Positions 9,229 through 16,946 of a stretch of DNA of 64,000 nt are shown here, in pieces. This stretch comes from CAVVIO01 sp963748095 (GTDB lineage Bacteria; Bacteroidota; Bacteroidia; Bacteroidales; UBA10428), in contig CAVVIO010000009.1 of the NCBI GenBank assembly GCA_963748095.1, forward strand, positions 1-64,000, read 5' to 3'. Numbering within the stretch: position 1 is the first letter of the stretch; every line of letters starts with the position of its first letter. Position numbers and translations under genes: made by a program. The notes below the pieces were generated by a model. That model was given only the letters and a program-made list of their open reading frames with translations. It made no database searches and was not told the DNA's origin.

Positions 9229-10470
9229 TTATTTGTGTTCTAATTTTTCAATTCTGTTTAAAAGTTCTGCATTTTGTTTTTTTAGTTCATCAATGGTTGT
9301 TTGTTGTTCCTGAACTGCTTTGACCAGTGGTACTACAAACTCCGCATACCGAAGGCCATAGAAATCATTTTCATTTTTTGGTTTGTCGACTCCGCTGAAA
9401 TCATAGCCGGTTTCTTCGGCTGCTTTTTCAACTTCCTGAGCAACAAAGCCGGAATAAGCCATCTTTTCTTTTGCTGCCATTGAGGCTTTCATATCATCGT
9501 TGATGTTGCTGCCGTGATCTTCACAGAGTGTCCGGCTTAGTTTGGTAACATCGAGATTATAGGTAACAGGCTTCAGTTTCATAATAAAATCGAGACCGAT
9601 CACATTGTCTTTGATATTTTTTTTGAATCTGCCGTCGCTGATGTTGGTCCAATTGGCATAGCCGCCTATAGAATTTGTTGCGGAATTGCCTATCCTTGCC
9701 TGGCTGCTTGCCGTACAGACGACACCCTGACCAATGGCGATGACATTATAATAGAATGCTCCGTTAACATCGGTATTTGCGCCGAGGAATACGTTATTAT
9801 ATCCATTGTTGTAGCTATCTCCTGCATCATAGCCAACGGCAATATTATATTCTGATGCATTGGTATTTTTAAGTGCATAGTAACCGGCAGCAGTATTATA
9901 GTTATCGTCATTCGCATAAAGTGCATAAATACCAAACGCACAATTATAACTACCCGTACTGTTACTAGACAGAGAACCTTCACCAATGGCGGTATTGTAT
10001 GCGCCTGTGGTATTTGTGCTAAGCGACAGGTAACCCAATGAAGTGTTTGCATGTTGATGATCAATCTTTCCACCTATTTGGTTGTATACTTTAAACGTTA
10101 GAGGAACATTATCGATAGTGCCGACAAAGTTGGTTCCGGATGTAGTACCGCTGTTACCGGTCAGGCTCCAGCCCGAATTACCGGTAGTATTTGCCCAAAC
10201 AGGACTTCCGCTGGTTCCGGAATTATAGTAGAATCCTTTTGTTCCGGTTGTCTGGTAGATCATCAATCCTGCGGCTGGATTGGCGATTGCATTTCGCTGC
10301 GTTTGTGTCATTCGCGGAATAAGCAGGCCTTTCGTGGTGCTGCTTACATCAAGCATAGCACTTGGATCGGGATTTGTTCCGTCGTTGTTGATGGCTATAC
10401 CTTGTGAACAGACTTCAAAGCTTATTATGGAACTAATGGCAAGCACAGCCAAAAAAATATTTTTTTTCAT
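9229..10470 (-). CDS. Short YadA-like head repeat fibre protein with S74 chaperone
   Basis: A 413-residue member, first gene of the array. The open frame extends to 10509, but the ATG at 10470 opens a proper signal peptide (MKKNIFLAVLAISSIISFEV) and is preferred. It has the conserved leader (NPDPSAMLDVSSTTKGLLIP, RMTQTQRN), only about five head repeats (NTAIGEGSLSSNSTGSYN), and the S74 domain from SDGRFKKNIKDNV. It ends in a coiled coil (TIDELKKQNAELLNRIEKLE). It is the minimal version of the fold: leader, short head, chaperone, stalk. A candidate promoter -7 box lies 42-49 bases upstream of the chosen start. Confidence 0.85.
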   Translation of the reverse strand: MKKNIFLAVLAISSIISFEVCSQGIAINNDGTNPDPSAMLDVSSTTKGLLIPRMTQTQRNAIANPAAGLMIYQTTGTKGFYYNSGTSGSPVWANTTGNSGWSLTGNSGTTSGTNFVGTIDNVPLTFKVYNQIGGKIDHQHANTSLGYLSLSTNTTGAYNTAIGEGSLSSNSTGSYNCAFGIYALYANDDNYNTAAGYYALKNTNASEYNIAVGYDAGDSYNNGYNNVFLGANTDVNGAFYYNVIAIGQGVVCTASSQARIGNSATNSIGGYANWTNISDGRFKKNIKDNVIGLDFIMKLKPVTYNLDVTKLSRTLCEDHGSNINDDMKASMAAKEKMAYSGFVAQEVEKAAEETGYDFSGVDKPKNENDFYGLRYAEFVVPLVKAVQEQQTTIDELKKQNAELLNRIEKLEHK

Positions 10471-10511
10471 GGTGTGAGAGAATAGTTTAACGATCAGATA
10501 TATAAACAAAC

Positions 10512-10519
10512 CAAATTTA
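10512..10519 (-). promoter_or_regulatory. Candidate -7 promoter box for the fibre array
   Basis: The minus strand reads TAAATTTG, a perfect match to the Bacteroidota -7 consensus TAnnTTTG, about 40 bases upstream of the start at 10470. A convincing -33 TTTG at standard spacing was not found, so this is a candidate only. Confidence 0.35.
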
Positions 10520-10673
10520 AAGCTGCTGCAATTTGATTTGTTAAAAGTTTGTTAATTAAGTGGCTGGATGTTATGCATTATTGGAGTTGGATTTGAGTGT
10601 ATTAAAGAATCCCCGCTGCGTCAAGTGTTCCATTACAGTCTTGTGTGTTAGCATCACTTGGGGCTTTCCCTCA

Positions 10674-10811
10674 CTGGTGCATTCTATGGTAAAATCCAAA
10701 CAAATTTATTAAAAAATTAAGCAGCAAATTTGTAGGTATTAGCCCAGGGTTGCCCTCGATTAACTATAGCAAATACCCTGCTTTAAATTTTATACTTTAG
10801 AGTATAATTCC
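10674..10811 (-). mobile_element. IS110-family 3'-end remnant
   Basis: The minus strand encodes SRVFAIVNRGQPWANTYKFA and a stop, against SRVFAVIHRGQPWANTHNFA in the intact transposase near 42 kb. An in-frame TAA directly before SRV is shared with the left remnant. Sequence beyond about 10811 no longer resembles the intact IS. Confidence 0.75.
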
Positions 10812-10916
10812 TGCAAGTCCCGAACACGAACATGCTGACTTAAACATTCAACTTTATAGATAAACTCAAATTAATGAATGTGCAAACCCCAATACTAAAT
10901 AATGGAATTGAAATGC
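10674..10916. repeat. Right copy of the 243-bp direct repeat
   Basis: Same length and orientation as 10-252, beginning CTGGTGCATTCTATG and ending AATAATGGAATTGAAATGC. It separates the fibre array (353-10470) from the giant-protein genes. Recombination between the two copies would delete the whole array. The spacer 10520-10673 holds no gene. Confidence 0.8.
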
Positions 10917-10968
10917 TAATTTTCCAATTGAATGCCTTTTAAAGAAGAATTATTGGACGTTTAACATA

Positions 10969-11125
10969 CTATTCCGGAATAAACGAACCACTCCCCATAT
11001 TCGGTAGCCATTTGTCGTCTTTATCCGGATTGTTTACTTTGCGGTTCAGATTATAATTTGTTTTAAAGTATCCTGCCGCGCCGACCTTTAAATACCAAAC
11101 AATGTTTTATCAAATAAAGAATCTT
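10969..11125 (-). pseudogene. Fragment of the dockerin-like C-terminal module
   Basis: The minus strand reads VGAAGYFKTNYNLNRKVNNP, then DKDDKWLPNMGSGSFIPE and a stop at 10969-10971. This is the end of the module shared with the proteins at 353, 11124 and 16947. Upstream, DKTLFGI is followed by a frame break, and no start or N-terminal part remains. It sits immediately downstream of the intact module ending at 11124, so it is a leftover of another tandem paralogue. Confidence 0.75.
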
Positions 11126-14100
11126 ATTCTGATTTCTTACTTCCCGGTATTTGAGATGATTTTAACAGATTTTCAAACCAAACATCATTTTTATCTTGAT
11201 TATCAAGTTGCCCATCAAGGTTGTGATCGGCTGGTCTGTATCCGGCTTCTCCGGCGTTTGGTGTCCAGCCATTGCTGAGTTCGCTAGGTGCCACAAACCC
11301 TGATCCGTTGGAATCACCACCAAACATACCCCATACGTCTCCTCCCAGCAGTTTTTCTCCAGGATTACCATTGCCGTAAGCTGACCATTCTTCCGTGAAA
11401 TCATAAGTGTATATATCATTTATTCGCCTCATCTTATATGATGAAATAACACCCAAATGGTTTCGGTGCCAGATCACAGGGAACAGTCCACTTGAATAGT
11501 CTATTCCAGGAAAATAGAGATTACTGGTCCCATCAAGATCAACGATTGATCCATCGTTTAAAAGCAGTGCCGCTTGTTTTACAACAACATCTTCTGGCAT
11601 AGCTTCGCCAGGATAGGCTGCATCCCTGATTTCAACAAGAACCCAGTCAGTGACATTTGGAGGCATGGCGCCTACTGTTTCTGTGCCTGTATAATACCAA
11701 TCTGCTGAAGAATTGGAATTAAAGGGCTGGTTATTGGGAATCAGCCCAAGGGAGTTCAGGTCGGTATTCATATCAGTTCCATTGAATGGTCCTTCAAGCA
11801 TCACATTCAGGTCGAGTGTTACATCCATATCCGTCCAGTGGACAAGATTGTTAGGATCATCTTCAAATTCAGGGCCGGCAAAATCGCCTGTGGCATGCTG
11901 GAAGGTTACATCTCCTGAAGAATTAATGCTTTTTCTAACATTATATTTATACGCATAGGCGTATGGAATACCTTCAAAGTAGACATCTGCAGCGGTAAAG
12001 GAGCAGTCCGCCTCCAGGCTTAGATATACAGGGAGATATGATTGATAAGGCGGGTGTTGGAATATACAATGATTAAATGTATAGTCAGGATTTAGGTTAC
12101 CCGATAATGTTAGCCCATAGTCTGACATGTATTCAAAAATAGCATAGTTTGCAGCAATTTCACCACCGATATATATTGAATAAGTTTCTGAATCCGAATG
12201 GGTAATTGTAGCATAATTTGAAGGAGAACCCACAACATAAAATTGCGATCCTAATTCAGAATTCAAACTGCTCAAATCGCCAAGCTTGAGGGTTCCGCCT
12301 GCCTGAACAAATAAAATAGCCGGGCTATTTAGAAGAACATTACCTTTAACATTGAGGATGTGCGCTTCGGTATGTAGTGCCCCACCATTGACATCAAGGT
12401 CACCCAGGACTGTAAGATCATCCGACAGCGTTAAACAGTCATCACTTGAAGATTTGTCTAGAATTAAGTTATAAAATGTTTCACCCGTTGTAATATCAGC
12501 ATCGTTGGTTCCTGTGAAAGTAACTGTATTGGTGTTCTCAACGAATGCATCAGGCCCCACATTGTTGGTCCAGTCACCTCCAACTTTCATATTGTATTGA
12601 TCGGTATCCAGTCCTCCCCCCAATATAGTGAAATCATTGTCAATCCATAATCCAGTGGACTCAGTCACTATAAGTGTTATCGGATCGTTGCGATCGATCA
12701 CAAGGTTGTAGAATTGGTTACCCCAATCCCCAATTACGAGAACCTGATCTGGTTCACCATTAATCAATTCTACTGTTCCACCGGTAGGTGAGAAACCGGC
12801 ATCAGTATTCGCAGTAAACGAACCCCCGACACGGATAATTCCTCCTGTAATCATTGAGTTGAAAGTTGAAGATAAACTAATGCTGTTATGGCTTATTTCG
12901 AACAAACCGCTTGTGAGATTGAGGGTTCCATAGAGATATTGCCAATCCTTGGTACTTTTTGTTTCATCTTCTTTGGCCGGATTATCTGCAAATTTAGTAT
13001 TCGGTTTATCCGCAATAAAGCTGCCGCCATTGATGGTCAGCTCACCGGTAGATGCAATGCCAAAATCACCATGAACGAAAACATCTCCGTTTCCCACATC
13101 CAACAATCCGTTTAGTATTAAATTGTTATCCATTTCGAGATAGCCTCCTTTGCTTTTGGTGTCTTCAGGCGTTTCAGGCAGGGAAGCCATTGATTTGCTA
13201 TTCACCTGACCGGGTTGTATAACTTTATCCGAAAAATTAATAGCGCTGACATCCGAACCACTGTTTAAATAAATTTCACTGGTGGCATCATCGGTAAAAT
13301 CACCATGAATGATCAATGTTCTATCCTGCATTTGTAGGGTGCTACCTGAAGAAATTGTAAAATCTCCATTAACGATGTGAGGTTCAGTTGCGGTAGAACT
13401 TAAATAAACGACTTCATTGGTTTTAGTGATAACTACATTTCCATAAACTACGGAGGGTTCAAAATTACTCAAACCTCCAAAGGTGACACCCGTACCATCG
13501 ACAAAATGGATGGTGCTATTGGTTGATGCAATGAACGAACATCCACTGCGGGTGGCCAACCATGATTGCATGAATATTTCTCCATTGGCAATATTTCCGG
13601 TTGAACCGGAATAAAATTCCAGTTCTCCATAGGTGCCAAGTTCGAGCACATCAGCCGGGTCTGTCATGGTAAGGGTGCCATAAACGTCGCAATCTCCATC
13701 AACAGAAAGTTGATACCCGTTCAGTATCAATTCCCCATTTGAAATAGTTAACCCACCATTAAGGGGCATATTACTGAGAAGAGTTACCGTATTTCCTTTG
13801 GATGAAGAACCATCTTTGTTTTTTAGTTGAGAATCTGACAGATCACCTCCTGATTTATTGATCAAAACATCATTCAATTTAGGCCATGTTTTCTCCCATG
13901 GATGAATATCAATAGTAACATCCGAACTTCCATATAACTCTATTACTCCAGCTGTTAAATCTAAATTAAAAAGAAAACATGCAAAATTTCCACCTGTTCT
14001 AATGGTTCCACTTGTTATATCCATATTAAGGGTCCCGGTATTCCACAGTGTAATTCCATGGTCAACAAAATCGAGGATACCCCCGGTTGCAACCTGCACA

Positions 14101-14543
14101 TTATTGGTTCCTAAACTTCCCCAGTAACTATCAGTTTGACCTCCATGCACTTCAATAAGGCTGTTTTGCTGCACTTGAAGATCTCCAAACAGAGAAATAC
14201 TTTGATATGCATCCTGATATAAAAATATCTCAGCATTGTTGTTAGCAGAATAAGTCCCGTATAAACCGTCTTTTACCAGGTCATAAGCAATAAAGGTTGC
14301 ACCCAAAATATTTAAGCTGCCGGAGGTCCAGTCGTAAGCATTGCAGCTAACTGTTAACTCCAAATCATCAATTTGAATACCTGTGGCAGATAAATTATGA
14401 AGGATATTGAATGACTCATTGGTAAGTATGTTTTGCATTCCGGGGCCGGTTCCATTAAAAAATGACAGTTCCTGAACTTTGGTCAAAACCGGCATCACCA
14501 ACAGCATTAGACCAGTCCCCTCCAATATATAAGTCAGATCCAT
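11124..14543 (-). CDS. C-terminal part of a giant secreted beta-repeat protein (frameshift-split)
   Basis: The open frame of 1139 residues has no signal peptide and begins with out-of-frame residues. Real coding starts around NGTGPGMQNILTNESFNIL, which continues directly from the end of the frame at 14455-16668 (GTVIF). One extra T in a T6 run at about 14457-14462 separates them, so both are parts of one protein of about 1840 residues. This part consists of repeated beta-helix-like units with phrases such as GGDWTNNVGPDAF, GNVTL and GGTLKLG, followed by the C-terminal module: LDLNVMLEGPF, VTDWVLVEIRDA, KQAALLLNDGSIV, VIWHRNHLGVIS and two dockerin-like loops (DSNGSG and DHNLDGQLDNQD). Likely a surface adhesin or matrix protein; substrate unknown. 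Confidence 0.75.
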   Translation of the reverse strand: MDLTYILEGTGLMLLVMPVLTKVQELSFFNGTGPGMQNILTNESFNILHNLSATGIQIDDLELTVSCNAYDWTSGSLNILGATFIAYDLVKDGLYGTYSANNNAEIFLYQDAYQSISLFGDLQVQQNSLIEVHGGQTDSYWGSLGTNNVQVATGGILDFVDHGITLWNTGTLNMDITSGTIRTGGNFACFLFNLDLTAGVIELYGSSDVTIDIHPWEKTWPKLNDVLINKSGGDLSDSQLKNKDGSSSKGNTVTLLSNMPLNGGLTISNGELILNGYQLSVDGDCDVYGTLTMTDPADVLELGTYGELEFYSGSTGNIANGEIFMQSWLATRSGCSFIASTNSTIHFVDGTGVTFGGLSNFEPSVVYGNVVITKTNEVVYLSSTATEPHIVNGDFTISSGSTLQMQDRTLIIHGDFTDDATSEIYLNSGSDVSAINFSDKVIQPGQVNSKSMASLPETPEDTKSKGGYLEMDNNLILNGLLDVGNGDVFVHGDFGIASTGELTINGGSFIADKPNTKFADNPAKEDETKSTKDWQYLYGTLNLTSGLFEISHNSISLSSTFNSMITGGIIRVGGSFTANTDAGFSPTGGTVELINGEPDQVLVIGDWGNQFYNLVIDRNDPITLIVTESTGLWIDNDFTILGGGLDTDQYNMKVGGDWTNNVGPDAFVENTNTVTFTGTNDADITTGETFYNLILDKSSSDDCLTLSDDLTVLGDLDVNGGALHTEAHILNVKGNVLLNSPAILFVQAGGTLKLGDLSSLNSELGSQFYVVGSPSNYATITHSDSETYSIYIGGEIAANYAIFEYMSDYGLTLSGNLNPDYTFNHCIFQHPPYQSYLPVYLSLEADCSFTAADVYFEGIPYAYAYKYNVRKSINSSGDVTFQHATGDFAGPEFEDDPNNLVHWTDMDVTLDLNVMLEGPFNGTDMNTDLNSLGLIPNNQPFNSNSSADWYYTGTETVGAMPPNVTDWVLVEIRDAAYPGEAMPEDVVVKQAALLLNDGSIVDLDGTSNLYFPGIDYSSGLFPVIWHRNHLGVISSYKMRRINDIYTYDFTEEWSAYGNGNPGEKLLGGDVWGMFGGDSNGSGFVAPSELSNGWTPNAGEAGYRPADHNLDGQLDNQDKNDVWFENLLKSSQIPGSKKSE

Positions 14544-16668
14544 TGGGATTCAGGGTTCCGGATAGTATCGTCAGGTCATTTGAGATATGCACTTCTCCAC
14601 TAAGTGATATGACATTTGATTTGTTGATAACAACATTGTGAAGTGCACCATAAACCGGATCTGGCTGGGAAAGGGAGCAATCACCACTACCATAAAATTC
14701 GATGGTTCCTGCAGTTGGAGCAAAGTAGCTACCAAACCAAAAACCATGGGAAGTTCGAATGGTTCCACCTGTAATATTTTCAGTTAAAGAAAATGATGCG
14801 GGATAAATCCAGATTCCCTGATCGTGAAAATCAAGAATGCCACCCGACAAGGTAATTGAGCCATTTGCACCAAAAGGCCACCTACTATAGCTTGTTCCTC
14901 CATAAACATTCATGGTTCCTCCAAAAATGTTAAGATCTCCTGCCAGGTCAATAGCCCCATCAGAATTATACAGGTTTATTGTCCCACCGGTGTTTAAATA
15001 ATAAGCACCAGCTATCGCATTATTAATAAGATCGTTGGCCGTAAAACTTCCTGATAACACATCCACTGCCCCGGCAGTCCAATCATAAGCATTACAAACC
15101 ACATTATTTCCGCTGATCCTTAAAGCACCGCCACTGACTTTATTGACCTCCAGCTCGTTAAACGTTTCGCTGGAACAGTATTGATGGTAATTTCCTCCGT
15201 CGAAGATCACCCTGCCTGTGCCTTCTGTGAATCCTCCAGTGCCGACGTTGTTGATCCAGTCACCACCGATATAAATATCATAATCGTTGGTATACAGGGT
15301 GCCGCTGCTGATAATAAGTTCATTCCCGAGGTCCAGGTCCCCGTAATCCAAAGTGCATACCCCAAGGCTTTTGTTGATGATGAGTTTGTATAATTCCGTT
15401 TTGCCATCCTGATCTTCGATATATTGCATGGAGGAGCCGTCCATTTCCAGCGTTCCTCCTGTAAATTGAATATTGTATAGCGTGTTTGCCATCACCCGGA
15501 AATCTCCACTGCATTTAATGGTGCCTCCTGATACGACTGCCTGACTTCCATTTAAAAACTGTATATCGCCTGCAACATCAATCGTTTGATTATTCGCCAG
15601 CTTTAAAATGCCACCGCCTTCCACTTCCAGTGCATTTGCCGCTGTACTGTTGATAGTGAGGATCCAATTGTCATTAAACAGTAAGGTCCCTTCCTGAATT
15701 TCCAAATTCTTGGTAATGGTCATATGGTGGTATAATGATACCTCGTCTGTACTGCTATTCTTAATAATCCTGACGCTTGTATAGGTATCATTCATATTAT
15801 CGTCATCCCAGCTTGCATTGCCATCACCCCGAAAGTATAAATAGGTATATGAAGATTGTGTGAAGTTCCCATAGTCGGTATTCATACTACCATAAACATT
15901 CAGGTGGCTGGGGTTAACCAATAGTCCTGATTGGGTTAACGTTCCGCTGTAGTTTACCGTCAAATTTTTACACGAAGCTACATCTCCGGCGCCGATGTGT
16001 GGGGAGTATGGCGTACCTCCAGATATGGTAACATCCACCGTTGAATTGGGTACTTGCAGATCATCCCAGTTGCCCGGAGCGTTCCAGCTTGTGCTTACGG
16101 TACCTGTCCACAAGCCCGGAATTCCGGCCTCATAAATCTCAAAATTATCGAATTGCCAGTAGTAATCGTTATCATTAAGTATAAGCCATTGAAATTTTAT
16201 ATCATTACAACCATCAGCCCAGGAAGATATATCATATACTTTTTCACCCTCCTCAAAGGCAGGATCATTGTGATGCCACTCATCAAGAAGGAAATTATAG
16301 GTCAGTCCACCATTATTGCTCCCATAGAGGTATCCATCTTGTGTTGAACCTGTATAATTTGCCTGCCAGTAATGATAAAATTTTACGTGAATATTTGATT
16401 TGCCGGAACCATCAAAAACGGGCGAAAAAACCTTTCCTGCTTCAGAAGGGGTATAATCTGAAAAAACATTCCACCCTCCGGGGTTGTTTACACCATACCA
16501 ATTCGTATTCAATGACCAGACGTTGGAATTATTCGTACTCCAGCCCGTTGGCCATAAACCTACGTTTTCAAAATTTTGCGTGTAAGGTATAGATTCCTGG
16601 GCTAAAGACAAAGAATAAAACCCGCTAAAAAGTAGGGCAGTTGCTAAAAACGTAAATTGTTTTTTCAT
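14455..16668 (-). CDS. N-terminal part of a giant secreted beta-repeat protein (frameshift-split)
   Basis: 737 residues in the open frame, starting at a good signal peptide (MKKQFTFLATALLFSGFYSL). Residues about 25-185 resemble an extracellular MAM/cleaved-adhesin-type jelly roll (YTQNFENVGLWPTGW, WQFDNFEIYEAG). Residues about 190 onward open with LWTGTVSTSWNAPGNWDD and VPNSTVDVTI, a frequent lead-in in Bacteroidota surface proteins. The rest is beta-helix-like repeats with a recurring GGDWxNNVGTGGF phrase and strands about 25-30 residues apart. The frame ends at GTVIF, and the matching continuation is in the next frame (see 11124-14543). A -7-like box lies about 55 bases upstream. Confidence 0.78.
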   Translation of the reverse strand: MKKQFTFLATALLFSGFYSLSLAQESIPYTQNFENVGLWPTGWSTNNSNVWSLNTNWYGVNNPGGWNVFSDYTPSEAGKVFSPVFDGSGKSNIHVKFYHYWQANYTGSTQDGYLYGSNNGGLTYNFLLDEWHHNDPAFEEGEKVYDISSWADGCNDIKFQWLILNDNDYYWQFDNFEIYEAGIPGLWTGTVSTSWNAPGNWDDLQVPNSTVDVTISGGTPYSPHIGAGDVASCKNLTVNYSGTLTQSGLLVNPSHLNVYGSMNTDYGNFTQSSYTYLYFRGDGNASWDDDNMNDTYTSVRIIKNSSTDEVSLYHHMTITKNLEIQEGTLLFNDNWILTINSTAANALEVEGGGILKLANNQTIDVAGDIQFLNGSQAVVSGGTIKCSGDFRVMANTLYNIQFTGGTLEMDGSSMQYIEDQDGKTELYKLIINKSLGVCTLDYGDLDLGNELIISSGTLYTNDYDIYIGGDWINNVGTGGFTEGTGRVIFDGGNYHQYCSSETFNELEVNKVSGGALRISGNNVVCNAYDWTAGAVDVLSGSFTANDLINNAIAGAYYLNTGGTINLYNSDGAIDLAGDLNIFGGTMNVYGGTSYSRWPFGANGSITLSGGILDFHDQGIWIYPASFSLTENITGGTIRTSHGFWFGSYFAPTAGTIEFYGSGDCSLSQPDPVYGALHNVVINKSNVISLSGEVHISNDLTILSGTLNPNGSDLYIGGDWSNAVGDAGFDQSSGTVIF

Positions 16669-16719
16669 TATGGATATGTTTTAAACTCAACCTTAATTGG
16701 CAGCTGTTTTGGACTATTT

Positions 16720-16727
16720 CAAAAATA
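16720..16727 (-). promoter_or_regulatory. Candidate -7 promoter box for the split giant gene
   Basis: The minus strand reads TATTTTTG (TAnnTTTG), about 52 bases upstream of the ATG at 16668. A TTG about 15 bases further upstream is closer than the usual -33 spacing. Weak support. Confidence 0.3.
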
Positions 16728-16839
16728 TGGAATATCTACCACAATTCGATAAAAATTTTAACAAAAAATTAACAATTTATTATAACTTGCTGAAAATTAA
16801 AAAGTATGGTGGGTGAAAGTTCATCGAACAAATCTTGTA

Positions 16840-16870
16840 AAAAAGGCTACCTTTTTGAGATAGCCTTTTT
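16840..16870 (-). terminator. Intrinsic terminator after the 2260-residue protein gene
   Basis: AAAAAGGCTA and TAGCCTTTTT form a 10-bp stem with an 11-base loop. Read on the minus strand it is followed by a run of T, just past the original stop of the gene ending near 16890. It could also work on the plus strand, where no gene approaches. Confidence 0.7.
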
Positions 16871-16946
16871 ATTAAAAATTGGAAATTTAAAATACTATTC
16901 CGGAATAAAAGAACCACTTCCCAGGTTCGGAACCCATTTGTCGTCT

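Noticed and set aside
3649..10470. Regular repeats considered as CRISPR or non-coding satellite
   Set aside because: The repeats keep frame and encode NTAIG/ALxxNTTG heads; no conserved DNA unit with unique spacers.
1964..10470. Prophage tail-fibre region
   Set aside because: No capsid, terminase, portal, integrase or lysis genes; all proteins have Sec signal peptides, unlike phage fibres.
14455..14465. Programmed ribosomal frameshift
   Set aside because: It is only one of about ten similar single-base insertions in unrelated genes, so an error or slippage is simpler.
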